Below are positions 1-9,148 of a stretch of 64,000 bases of DNA, piece by piece. Source of the DNA: an uncultured Sphingomonadales bacterium (lineage in GTDB: Bacteria > Pseudomonadota > Alphaproteobacteria > Sphingomonadales > Sphingomonadaceae); contig CAIMDB010000007.1 of assembly GCA_903839675.1 (NCBI GenBank), forward strand, positions 124,001 to 188,000, in the 5' to 3' direction. Made by a program: the position numbers and the translations under genes. Positions within the stretch are counted from its first letter, which is position 1. Every line of letters begins with the position of its first letter. Below the pieces are notes generated by a model. The model had not been told where the DNA came from. It did no database searches and saw only the letters and a program-made list of their open reading frames with translations.

Positions 1-693
1 GTTGTTACCAAGAAGGGCAAGAATGACGATCACGTCGTGCCCGGTCTCTACGCCGTGGGTGAAGCCGCCTGCGTGTCGGTTCATGGCGCAAACCGCCTTG
101 GCTCGAACTCGCTGATCGACCTTGTCGTGTTTGGCCGCGCAACCGGCCTGCATCTGAAGGAAACGCTGAAGGCGGGTGCGGCCCAAAAGCCGCTGCCGAC
201 CAACGCGACGGACCTTCCGCTGGCCCGTGTCGATAAGTTCCGCAATGCCAAGGGCGGTTCGCCCACAGCGGACATCCGTCTCGATATGCAGCGCACCATG
301 CAGAAGCACGCCGCCGTGTTCCGCGACAGCGCGCTGCTGTCCGAGGGCGTGGACTTGATGCGCAAGGTCAACAAGCGTCTGGAAGACGTGGCCGTGAGCG
401 ATCGCAGCCTCATCTGGAACACCGATCTTATCGAAACGCTGGAACTCGACAATCTGATGGCGCAGGCCGTCTGCACCATGGAGAGCGCCGAAAACCGCAA
501 GGAATCACGCGGCGCCCATGCCCATGAAGATTTTCCGGATCGTGATGACAACAAGTGGATGAACCACACCGTCAGCTGGTTTGAAGGCTGGGGCGGCAAT
601 GGTGGCAAGGTCACCCTCGATAGCCGTGGCGTGCACAATTACACGCTCACTGACGAGGTTGAGTACATCAAGCCCAAGGCGCGCGTTTACTAA
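1..693 (+). CDS. sdhA: succinate dehydrogenase flavoprotein subunit, C-terminal part (5' truncated by window edge)
   Basis: Frame open from base 1; GLYAVGEAACVSVHGANRLGSNSLIDLVVFGR and C-terminal fumarate reductase/SdhA region ending KPKARVY. Confidence 0.95.
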   Translation, partial: VVTKKGKNDDHVVPGLYAVGEAACVSVHGANRLGSNSLIDLVVFGRATGLHLKETLKAGAAQKPLPTNATDLPLARVDKFRNAKGGSPTADIRLDMQRTMQKHAAVFRDSALLSEGVDLMRKVNKRLEDVAVSDRSLIWNTDLIETLELDNLMAQAVCTMESAENRKESRGAHAHEDFPDRDDNKWMNHTVSWFEGWGGNGGKVTLDSRGVHNYTLTDEVEYIKPKARVY

Positions 694-722
694 GGTCCGG
701 CCGAAACGAGGGGAGATATGCC

Positions 723-965
723 ATGTGGTTCGTGCTGGCCGGTCTCCTCTTTCTGTTCATAGCGTGGGCCGCGCAGTTCGTGACGCCCGACCAAAAGGCG
801 GAAAGCCGGAAGCGTACCCACCGGATCGCCTTCGGGCTCTGGCTTTTGTGCGGGCCGCTTGCGACACGGATGGCATGGGAAGCAGCCGGGCCCGTCTTGG
901 GCATATTCATGCTTGGTCTGACCCTGTTTGCGCTGGTGGATAGTCGCCGAAAGGGATGGCCGTAA
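723..965 (+). CDS. small membrane protein, hypothetical
   Basis: 80 aa ORF with two hydrophobic segments, directly downstream of sdhA. Confidence 0.5.
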   Translation: MWFVLAGLLFLFIAWAAQFVTPDQKAESRKRTHRIAFGLWLLCGPLATRMAWEAAGPVLGIFMLGLTLFALVDSRRKGWP

Positions 966-1128
966 GCGCGCCTATTTGGTTTTAACTTTCCTACAGGCGG
1001 TGAAATGTGCAATCAGGATGGCTCTGAATTCACCGGAGTCCTGCCGTGCAATTCGACCTTCCAATCGCTCTGCGACTTTTTGCCCGCCCCGCTGCGACTA
1101 GGTTCAGCTTCGCTTCGCCAAGGCTCGC

Positions 1129-1157
1129 GTCCCTCCCGCAAGCGGTTGGGGAGGGAC
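1129..1157. repeat. intergenic hairpin GTCCCTCCC...GGGAGGGAC (possible distant member of C/G-rich palindrome family)
   Basis: Inverted arms seen directly in sequence. Confidence 0.5.
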
Positions 1158-1303
1158 CGGTTGAGCCCCCACGTATTTCTGCGGCTTGAGGCCCTCAACT
1201 TCCTCCACTTCCGCAACTTTGCGAACTTCCACGCCCCACCATTGTCCGCGCCCTTTTGCCTCGCTAAGGCACCCCAGAAATCTGGGCCAACAGGACACGC
1301 TTC

Positions 1304-2827
1304 ATGACCGTCACCATTCGCGAATCCGACATTATCGACAGCGTCGCCGACGCGTTGCAGTTCATCAGCTATTTCCACCCGATGGATTACATCCGCGCGC
1401 TGGGTGAAGCCTATAAGAAGGAACAGGGCCCGGCGGCCAAGGATGCGATTGCGCAGATCCTGACGAACAGCCGCATGTGCGCCGAGGGTCACCGCCCGAT
1501 CTGTCAAGACACCGGCATCGTCACAGTCATCGTCAAATGGGGCCAGCAGTGCGTGCTGGAATCGGGCCGCTCGCTTCAGGAAGTGATCGATGATGGCGTC
1601 CGCCGCGCGTACCTGCTGCCGGAAAACAAGCTGCGTGCATCGATCCTCGCCGATCCTGCGTTCACCCGCGTCAACACGCGCGACAACACGCCGTCGGTCG
1701 TCCACCTTGAAATGGTGCCCGGAAACAAGGTGACGTTCGACGTCGCGGCAAAGGGCGGCGGGTCAGAAAATAAGACCAAGTTCAAGATGATGAACCCAAG
1801 CGACTCCATCGTGGACTGGGTGCTTGAGATGGTCCCGCAAATGGGTGCCGGCTGGTGCCCGCCGGGGATGCTCGGCATCGGCATTGGTGGCACGGCGGAA
1901 AAGGCGATGGTGCTCGCCAAGGAAAGCCTGATGGGCAGCATCGACATGGCGGAATTGAAGGCGCGCGGCCCGCAGAACGATATCGAGCGCCTGCGCATCG
2001 AGATTTTCGACAAGGTCAACGCGCTGGGCATCGGCGCGCAGGGGTTGGGCGGTCTCGCCACCATCCTCGATGTGAAAATCATGGATTATCCGACACATGC
2101 GGCGTCCAAGCCGGTCGCGATGATCCCCAATTGCGCCGCCACGCGCCATGCACACTTCACGCTTGATGGCTCGGGCCCGCAATATCTCGAAGCGCCCAAC
2201 CTTGAGGAATGGCCCAAGGTCGAATGGGCGCCGGACAGTGCGGCCAAGCGCGTTGATCTCGACACGCTGACCGCTGCCGATGTGCAGGGCTGGAAGGCGG
2301 GCGACCGCCTGCTCCTCAACGGCAAGATGCTCACCGGGCGCGATGCCGCGCACAAGCGCATCAAGGACATGCTCGCCAAGGGCGAAGAGCTGCCCGTTAG
2401 CTTCAAGGGGCGGATGATCTATTATGTCGGCCCGGTCGATCCGGTGGGTGAGGAAATCGTCGGCCCTGCAGGTCCCACGACCGCGACGCGCATGGACAGC
2501 TTCATGGACATGATGCTCGAACAGGGCCTGCTCGGCTGCGTCGGCAAGGCGGAGCGTGGGGCTGCGGCCACACAGGCGATTGCCAAGCACAAATCAGCCT
2601 ATCTGATGGCCGTTGGTGGAGCAGCGTACCTCGTCGCCCGCGCCATCAAGGGCAGCAAAGTCGTCGGCTTTGAAGACCTTGGCATGGAAGCCATTTACGA
2701 GTTTGAAGTGAAGGACTTCCCGGTAACAGTGGCAGTCGACAGCAGCGGCGAGAACGTCCACACCACAGCACCGCTCATCTGGAAAAAGAAGATCGCAGAA
2801 GAGGGGCTGTTGCAACCGGCGGAGTGA
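1304..2827 (+). CDS. fumarate hydratase, class I
   Basis: 507 aa; NSRMCAEGHRPICQDTGIV, GGGSENKTKFKMMNPSDS, GPAGPTTATRMD motifs of class I (Fe-S) fumarases. Confidence 0.95.
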   Translation: MTVTIRESDIIDSVADALQFISYFHPMDYIRALGEAYKKEQGPAAKDAIAQILTNSRMCAEGHRPICQDTGIVTVIVKWGQQCVLESGRSLQEVIDDGVRRAYLLPENKLRASILADPAFTRVNTRDNTPSVVHLEMVPGNKVTFDVAAKGGGSENKTKFKMMNPSDSIVDWVLEMVPQMGAGWCPPGMLGIGIGGTAEKAMVLAKESLMGSIDMAELKARGPQNDIERLRIEIFDKVNALGIGAQGLGGLATILDVKIMDYPTHAASKPVAMIPNCAATRHAHFTLDGSGPQYLEAPNLEEWPKVEWAPDSAAKRVDLDTLTAADVQGWKAGDRLLLNGKMLTGRDAAHKRIKDMLAKGEELPVSFKGRMIYYVGPVDPVGEEIVGPAGPTTATRMDSFMDMMLEQGLLGCVGKAERGAAATQAIAKHKSAYLMAVGGAAYLVARAIKGSKVVGFEDLGMEAIYEFEVKDFPVTVAVDSSGENVHTTAPLIWKKKIAEEGLLQPAE

Positions 2828-2855
2828 ACTGCGCGGTCATCGAAAGGGAGAGAAT

Positions 2856-3773
2856 ATGCCAGAGATCGTCTTGCATCATTACGAAACGTCGCCGTTCGCG
2901 GAGATGGTGCGTGTGGCCCTTGGGCTGAAAGGCCTGCGCTGGCGTTCTGTCATCATCCCCAACATGATGCCCAAGCCCGATCTGGTCGAACTGACCGGCG
3001 GCTATGCCCGGACGCCTGTCCTGCAGATTGATGCCGAAATTTATTGCGACACGGCCGCCATTCTCGATGCGCTGGAACGGCATCAGCCGCAACCAAGCTT
3101 CTATCCTGCACCGCTTGGGGACCTTCACCGCATGGTGGCAGGCTGGACGGGCGCGGGGCAATTTGGCGCCCATGTCGGCGCTGCCATGCGGAACATTCCC
3201 GCTGATGTGCTCGGACCGGGCTTTGCCGAGGATCGCAAGCGCCGGTTCGTCGGGTTTGATTTTAACAAGATGCCGTTGGTTGCACCGCATCTGGAAACGC
3301 AGGTGACTGTTGCGGCAGACTGGCTGGAGTCCGTGCTCAAGGATGGCCGCGCGTTCATCGGCGGCGATACGCCGGGACATGGGGATCTGGGCCTTTACAT
3401 GAACCTTTGGTTCTTGGTCGTCATGCCTTTTGCCAAACCATTTGCGGATGGTATTTTTGCCCGTCCCGCCTTGATGGCGTGGTTTGAGCGGGTTCGCGCC
3501 ATCGGCCATGGCGAGGCTGTTCCAACCAGCGCGCAGGACGCAATTGATATCGCGAAAGCTTGCGCGCCAGCCGACATCTCTGGTCCTGTCGAAGCTGGGC
3601 AGTCCGTCGGTCAGGTGGTGCGCATCCAGACAGAGAATTCAGGCGATGATCCTGTGGAAGGCACGCTGCTGAGCTGCAGTTCGCAAGGGATTGTCATTCG
3701 TCGCGACAGCGCAAAGGCGGGTCCGCTCAATATCCATTTCCCGCGTGTGGGTCAGATCGTCATTGCTGCCTGA
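2856..3773 (+). CDS. glutathione S-transferase family protein with C-terminal extension
   Basis: N-terminal thioredoxin-like GST domain (HHYETSPFAEMVRVALGLKGL...); about 70 aa extension after GST-C region. Confidence 0.8.
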   Translation: MPEIVLHHYETSPFAEMVRVALGLKGLRWRSVIIPNMMPKPDLVELTGGYARTPVLQIDAEIYCDTAAILDALERHQPQPSFYPAPLGDLHRMVAGWTGAGQFGAHVGAAMRNIPADVLGPGFAEDRKRRFVGFDFNKMPLVAPHLETQVTVAADWLESVLKDGRAFIGGDTPGHGDLGLYMNLWFLVVMPFAKPFADGIFARPALMAWFERVRAIGHGEAVPTSAQDAIDIAKACAPADISGPVEAGQSVGQVVRIQTENSGDDPVEGTLLSCSSQGIVIRRDSAKAGPLNIHFPRVGQIVIAA

Positions 3774-3786
3774 CCGGCGCGCCTGA

Positions 3787-4680
3787 ATGATCTGGCTCCC
3801 CGCCACATTTCTTGCAGCACTTTTCCAGTCCTGGCGGACGGCAGTGCAGCAGCGGGTTCGCGCGACGCTGTCGCTCAATGCGGCGGGGTTGGTGCGTTAT
3901 CTTTATGGCCTGCCGGTCGGGATGGCACTGCTCGGCGGCTATCTGGTGGCAACGGGCAAAGGCCTGCCAGAGATAGGGTCCACATTCTGGACTTACGCGC
4001 TGGCGGCGGGTTTCGCGCAGATCATCGGTACAAATCTGCTGCTGATGGCCTTCGGCTATCGCAACTATGTGGCGGGGACGGCCTTTGCGAAAACGGAGGC
4101 CATTCAGGGCGCAGTGCTTGCGATGCTGTTGCTGGGCGAACATCTCAGCCTGCTGACATGGATTGGCATCGGCATTGGGGTGGCGGGCGTGATGGTGGTG
4201 TCGGCAGCGGGCGCACGGTTCCGTCTGGCGGACCTTATTCAGCCTGCCGCTCTATGCGGCCTTGGCGCGGGGCTCGGCTTCACGATGACGTCGATTTTCG
4301 TGAAGTCAGCGACGTTCGACATTGCGACATCAGACAAGGTGTTGGCGGCCTTGCTGACGTTGGTTGCCGTGCAGGCAGGCCAAACCGCTATGCAAGGCAG
4401 CTACGTCGTCTGGAAGGAACCTGCCGAACTGAAGAAGGTGGCGGTAACCTGGCGCACATCAGGGCAGGTGGGCCTGCTCGCAGCCTTGGGGTCTGCCTGT
4501 TGGTTCACGGGCTTTGCCACGGCACCTGTGGCGCTCGTCCGCGCGGTCGGGCAGGTTGAGGTGATTTTCACGCTCGGTTTCAGCAGGCTCTATTTGCGGG
4601 AACCCATGCACCGCCATGACGTCATCGGGCTGGTGCTCATCGGCGCAGGTGTCGCCACTGCGCTGGCTGGAGGGTTGTAA
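3787..4680 (+). CDS. EamA/DMT-family transporter
   Basis: 297 aa, about 10 hydrophobic helices, two repeated halves, GIGIGVAGVMVV and VIGLVLIGAGVATAL. Confidence 0.75.
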   Translation: MIWLPATFLAALFQSWRTAVQQRVRATLSLNAAGLVRYLYGLPVGMALLGGYLVATGKGLPEIGSTFWTYALAAGFAQIIGTNLLLMAFGYRNYVAGTAFAKTEAIQGAVLAMLLLGEHLSLLTWIGIGIGVAGVMVVSAAGARFRLADLIQPAALCGLGAGLGFTMTSIFVKSATFDIATSDKVLAALLTLVAVQAGQTAMQGSYVVWKEPAELKKVAVTWRTSGQVGLLAALGSACWFTGFATAPVALVRAVGQVEVIFTLGFSRLYLREPMHRHDVIGLVLIGAGVATALAGGL

Positions 4681-4763
4681 AGGCCTCTGAAACCATGCGT
4701 CGCAATCCCCGCGCAACATCAATTGTATAAAACCGACATAGTAATGTTGGGGAACGCACGATC

Positions 4764-5171
4764 ATGGAGAGGGAACTGCCGTCAAAGCGCGTGCTGAACA
4801 AGGCGCGCATCCTGCATTATGAAAAGGAATTGAAGACGCTCCTGCGCCGCCAGTTGGACAAAGTTGAACCCGGCTTGGTCGCGGCAGATGATGGGCGGGA
4901 ACGGGAAGTGGCCAGCGGGCGGATCGACATCACGGCGCGGGATGCCGACGGAAACTTCGTCGTCATCGAACTGAAGGCGGGGCCATGTCCCGCAGGCGCG
5001 CTGGAGCAGGTGCTGGGATATTCCAGTGATCTGGAGGAGGAAACGGGCACACGGTGTCGTGCCGTTATTGTCGCCTCCGAATTTTCCCTGCGGCAGCGAT
5101 CAGCCGCAAAACGGGCGCGCGAACTTCACCTTGTCACTTATCAGGTCGAACATATGGACTTTGGAGGATAG
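4764..5171 (+). CDS. NucS C-terminal-like (PD-(D/E)XK) endonuclease-domain protein, short stand-alone form
   Basis: ASGRIDITARDADGNFVVIELKAG...ALEQVLGYSSDL matches the NucS/DUF91 catalytic core pattern (D...ELK...Q...Y). Confidence 0.65.
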   Translation: MERELPSKRVLNKARILHYEKELKTLLRRQLDKVEPGLVAADDGREREVASGRIDITARDADGNFVVIELKAGPCPAGALEQVLGYSSDLEEETGTRCRAVIVASEFSLRQRSAAKRARELHLVTYQVEHMDFGG

Positions 5172-6387
5172 CCTCTTCGACCAGGTAAAAGCCCGATCGG
5201 CCTTTGGGCTCTTCATCCGGAACGGCCGTTACGAAAACGGCGACGCCTTCCTTGCGTTTGCGGTCGATCCATAGCCCCGCGCGTAGGCCATAAGCTTCCC
5301 CTGCATGGCCGAAGCGGGTGCGGCCATCTCCAAAGGCATCGTTGGAGCATCCGGTTTTGCCGTTGCGGACGGTCTGCACGGACAGGCCAAAGGCGCAGAA
5401 AAATCCTGCTTCGGTGTCCCCATTGCGGCCATCAAAGCGCCAGACGATCTTTTCCAGCGTGGCGTAAGAGGCGGGTTTCAAGAAGCCAGCGTCGCGGCGC
5501 ATCAGCACCTGACCGAACTTTGCCAATTCCGTCATGCTGATCCGCAGGCCGCCTTGAGGCGAGAAGATCGCGCCATTGTCGCCGGGCTGATAGGTGGAAA
5601 GGTCGCATTGGCCGTCGGCCTTGGTAAAGACAGGGCAGGGCGGCATCACACCTTTCAGATCATCGCGGCGGATGCGTCCATCCTCTCCATAGAGGACGAC
5701 CGCACTGGCAATCTTCTGGGGGCTGCACATTGTCCAGTTGAAGCACGCGTCAATGGAAAGCGGTGCAAAAACAAGGCGGTGGATTGCGCGGTCGAAGCGC
5801 TCACCAGTCACGCGTTCGATGATTGTTGCGATGACAGGGAAGTTGATGTTCGCATAACGGAAGTATTGGCCCGGCGCGTGCGCGCTGTCCCAGACCCGGC
5901 TGTCGGAGAGGTTGTTCTGCAGACGGTCCCCAAAGGGAACCAGATAGAGTTCGCCACCGTCCGTCAGGCTCGATCTATGGGACATCAGAAGGCGCAGGGT
6001 GATCCGTCGGTCTGGGAAGGCTGGATTGCGCAGCGTCCAGCCGAGATAATCCGAGACATCGGCATCCAGATTGAGCTTCTTTTGCTCCACCAACCGCATC
6101 ACGCCCAGCGCGACGGCGACCTTGGAGATAGAGGCCACACGGACAGGATCGTCGGCGGTCACGACCCGACCTGTCGTTTCATCGGCCAAACCGCGTTCCA
6201 GGCGGGTCTGGATGGTATCGGGCCCGAAGGTGACGATCACACTTGCCCGGTGGGGGGCATCTGCAAATGGCTGGGCATATCCGGTGGCGGATAGCGGCAG
6301 GGCCAAGGTCAGCAGAAGCAGGCAGCGAAGCATTGGGAAAGGCATGAGCCGAGCATAAGCGGGATGCACTTTGGTGCAAGTCGGCAT
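5134..6387 (-). CDS. serine hydrolase, beta-lactamase class C / PBP4-like family, secreted
   Basis: Signal-like N-terminus; SISK (SxxK) motif in VRVASISKVAVALG; FRYANINF; GHAGEAYG. Confidence 0.85.
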   Translation of the reverse strand: MPTCTKVHPAYARLMPFPMLRCLLLLTLALPLSATGYAQPFADAPHRASVIVTFGPDTIQTRLERGLADETTGRVVTADDPVRVASISKVAVALGVMRLVEQKKLNLDADVSDYLGWTLRNPAFPDRRITLRLLMSHRSSLTDGGELYLVPFGDRLQNNLSDSRVWDSAHAPGQYFRYANINFPVIATIIERVTGERFDRAIHRLVFAPLSIDACFNWTMCSPQKIASAVVLYGEDGRIRRDDLKGVMPPCPVFTKADGQCDLSTYQPGDNGAIFSPQGGLRISMTELAKFGQVLMRRDAGFLKPASYATLEKIVWRFDGRNGDTEAGFFCAFGLSVQTVRNGKTGCSNDAFGDGRTRFGHAGEAYGLRAGLWIDRKRKEGVAVFVTAVPDEEPKGRSGFYLVEEAILQSPYVRPDK

Positions 6388-6581
6388 GAGCCAATCAGTT
6401 TCTGTTGAAGTTCCGACCGAATCGCTCTATTTAGATCAAGCGGGCCGGGCCCCTCTGGCGATCAATTGGTCGCGATGTCGGACCGCATCGGGTGTCCGGT
6501 GCGTTTCTGGCAGGTTCTCTCAAACCTCACCTAAAAACTCTGGAACTCCCGATTGAGCAATGTGTTCAATGGAGTGGCGGA

Positions 6582-6764
6582 ATGAATTCGAAGTTTTTCA
6601 AACTTTTGCTGGCCTATCAGCGGCTTGACGATGCCCTGCGCCTGAAGTTGGCAGCCGGTAGCTCGAACGCGCTGGAAATTCTGCGCCTCAAGGCACGCAA
6701 GCAGGATCTTAAGCTGCGCCTGCGTTCTGTTTCCTCAAGTCGCCACCCCCTCCCGGCGGCTTGA
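6582..6764 (+). CDS. DUF465/YdcH-like small protein
   Basis: 60 aa; LLAYQRLDDALRLKLA...LEILRLKARKQDLKLRL is typical of short DUF465 coiled-coil proteins. Confidence 0.55.
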   Translation: MNSKFFKLLLAYQRLDDALRLKLAAGSSNALEILRLKARKQDLKLRLRSVSSSRHPLPAA

Positions 6765-6831
6765 GTGGTCGACCGGCGGCGCTGCTTCACCCCCTGTTCA
6801 CCCGAACCACGCCGTCCGTCGCATTTGCGTT

Positions 6832-6860
6832 CCCCTGCCTACCTTCAAGGCAGGCAGGGG
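6832..6860. terminator. hairpin CCCCTGCCT...AGGCAGGGG downstream of the M20 gene
   Basis: 9-bp perfect stem; no U-run, so assignment is tentative. Confidence 0.35.
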
Positions 6861-6867
6861 ACGTATT

Positions 6868-8193
6868 TTAGGGTTTGAGAAGTTCAATAACCGCGGCGGT
6901 CATCGCCTCAGTGCCAAGCCGGACAGAGGGTTCGGGATCGATCTTGAACAGTCCGCTATGGTGGCCGGAAACAGCTGGGCCACCCTTCTTTGCGGCGTCA
7001 ATCCATGCAGGGTTGGTGCCGCCCACGGCGAAATAATAGCCTGGGATGTTGTACGATGGATCAACGAAATAGCTGAAGTCTTCGGCACCCATGTTGGTCT
7101 GTCGGAAGGGAACGACCACGCCGTCGCCCAGTTCCTTGGCAAGGGCCGAGTTCAGTCGGCGGGCCAGAGCTGCATCATTGATGGTCACGGGTGTCGATTC
7201 CGATACCGTCACTTCCGGCAATTTGTCTTCGGGAACGCCATTAGTTCGGGCGACGTTTGCGGCGACACGCTTGATCGAGTCGATCAGCAGGTCGCGCGTT
7301 TCGCGGCTGTTCGCGCGGACAGTAACTTGAAGGTTGGCCTGATCCGAAATGATGTTGTGCTTGGTTCCCGAATGGAACGCCCCGACCGTAATGACGCCGG
7401 GTTCAAGCGGGCCCTTTTCCCGGCTGATAATCCCCTGCAGCGCAACCACAATCTGGGAGGCGATGTAGATAGGGTCCTTGCCGAGATGCGGGGCGGCGCC
7501 GTGCGTGCCGATGCCGTTGACCTTGATGTCGACGCTGTCAGCCGATGAATATTGGATGCCCTCTGCCGCAGCAATTCGCCCTGTTGGAAGTTCGGCCGCA
7601 ACATGGAAGGCGACCGCATAATTTGGCTTGGGAAAGCGGGTGTAGAGGCCGTCCTTCAGCATCGCCGCTGCGCCACCGACGCGTTCTTCAGCGGGCTGGA
7701 CGATGAAGAGGACGGTGCCTTTCCACCGGTCCTTCATAGCCGCCAGCTGCCGTGCGGTGCCGACCATCGACGTGATATGCACGTCATGGCCACAGGCATG
7801 CATGACCGGATTTTCGACGCCATCAATGCCGACCTGTCGGGCCTTTGAGGCATTGGCGAGGCCCGATTTTTCCTCAACAGGAAGGCCATCCATGTCCGCG
7901 CGGACAAGAACAACCGGGCCATCCCCGTTCTTGAGCACGCCGACGACGCCCGTCTGCCCCACCTTTTCGGTGACGACCATGCCCGGGACGGCGCGAAGCT
8001 CCTTCGCCATACGCGCCGCGGTGTTGAATTCGCGGAACGACAGTTCCGGGTTGCGGTGAAAGTGATCCCACAAGGCGCCGAGCGACTTGTCATAGTCTGC
8101 GTTGATGGCTCCGGCATAATCCGGCGCGGCAGCGGCCGGTGCGGTCGCCATCAATCCAGCCGCGGCTGACAGCAAAATTCCCTTGCGCAACAT
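6868..8193 (-). CDS. M20 family amidohydrolase/peptidase (secreted)
   Basis: Signal peptide; HACGHDVHITSMVGTA, RADMDGLPVEE, FHSGTKHNIISD typical of IAA-amino acid hydrolase/M20D. Confidence 0.92.
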   Translation of the reverse strand: MLRKGILLSAAAGLMATAPAAAAPDYAGAINADYDKSLGALWDHFHRNPELSFREFNTAARMAKELRAVPGMVVTEKVGQTGVVGVLKNGDGPVVLVRADMDGLPVEEKSGLANASKARQVGIDGVENPVMHACGHDVHITSMVGTARQLAAMKDRWKGTVLFIVQPAEERVGGAAAMLKDGLYTRFPKPNYAVAFHVAAELPTGRIAAAEGIQYSSADSVDIKVNGIGTHGAAPHLGKDPIYIASQIVVALQGIISREKGPLEPGVITVGAFHSGTKHNIISDQANLQVTVRANSRETRDLLIDSIKRVAANVARTNGVPEDKLPEVTVSESTPVTINDAALARRLNSALAKELGDGVVVPFRQTNMGAEDFSYFVDPSYNIPGYYFAVGGTNPAWIDAAKKGGPAVSGHHSGLFKIDPEPSVRLGTEAMTAAVIELLKP

Positions 8194-8335
8194 TCACTTC
8201 CTCCTGTCTGTGTCTTTCGCGCACTTTGGCAATTTGTTGCGGCACTTGCCAGCCCCCAATCGCGCCGCTGGACACGCGCGTTTGATAAGCTAGTTTGTGG
8301 CTGGTGAGCTTGGTGAAAGAGGCAGGGAACGCATT

Positions 8336-9148
8336 ATGTCAAACGATCTGATTTTGATTTTGCTGGCGATCGCCGTCGTCGCGGTCGCCCTTTATTTTGT
8401 AATGAAGCCGGGCAAGGCGCCGGTTGCGAAGATCGATGCGCCTGCGGCGACACCCCCAAAGGTTGAAGCTAAGGTTGAAGCGAAGGCAGCAGAGGTGCCG
8501 GCGACGCTGGTTGATGCTCCCGCTGTCGCGCCCGTCGCGGTCAAGGCGGCTCCGGCCCCGAAGGCCAAGGCGCCGGCCAAACCAAAGTCAGCTGCAAAAC
8601 CTGTAGCCGCGCCCAAGGCAGCGGCTCCGGCGAAGGCTCAACCCAAACCAAAGACGGCGCCAAAGGCCGCAGCACCGGCCTCATCTGTGACAAAGGCGGC
8701 GACGCCTGCGGTTAAGGCGCCTGCGGCTGCAAAGCCCAAGGCGGCTAAGCCTGCACCTGCGGTAAAGGCCACGGCAAAACCTGCGGCTCCGAAGGCAGCA
8801 GCTAAGGCTGTCGCTAAGCCCGCCCCAAAGGCAGCCCCCAAAGCCGCAGCAAAGCCCGTGGCGAAGCCGGTGGCAAAGGCAGCAGCCAAGCCCAAGGGCC
8901 CCGACAATCTTTTGTGGATCAAGGGCCTTGGCCCGAAACTCAACACGCTGTTCATTGAAAATGGCGTGACGCGTTTTGATCAAATCGCTGGATGGGGTGC
9001 CACGGAGATTGCCGCCATGGACGAGAAGCTTGGCACTTTCTCAGGCCGCATCGCCCGGGATAACTTTGTTGAGCAGGCGGCACTGTTGGCCAAGGGCGAT
9101 GTCGCCGCCTTTGAAGCGAAATATGGGAAGCTCGATTCTGAGAATTGA
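8336..9148 (+). CDS. membrane-anchored Ala/Lys/Pro-rich protein with C-terminal HhH-like domain
   Basis: N-terminal TM (LILILLAIAVVAVALYFV), long AKP-rich histone-H1-like repeat, C-terminal DNLLWIKGLGPKLNTLFIENGVTRFDQIAGW. Confidence 0.75.
   Translation: MSNDLILILLAIAVVAVALYFVMKPGKAPVAKIDAPAATPPKVEAKVEAKAAEVPATLVDAPAVAPVAVKAAPAPKAKAPAKPKSAAKPVAAPKAAAPAKAQPKPKTAPKAAAPASSVTKAATPAVKAPAAAKPKAAKPAPAVKATAKPAAPKAAAKAVAKPAPKAAPKAAAKPVAKPVAKAAAKPKGPDNLLWIKGLGPKLNTLFIENGVTRFDQIAGWGATEIAAMDEKLGTFSGRIARDNFVEQAALLAKGDVAAFEAKYGKLDSEN

Noticed and set aside
1013-1705. 230-aa minus-strand ORF
   Set aside because: Spans intergenic repeat and antisense of fumarase start; not coding-like.
5305-6294. 329-aa plus-strand ORF
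   Set aside because: Antisense to the well-supported serine hydrolase gene.
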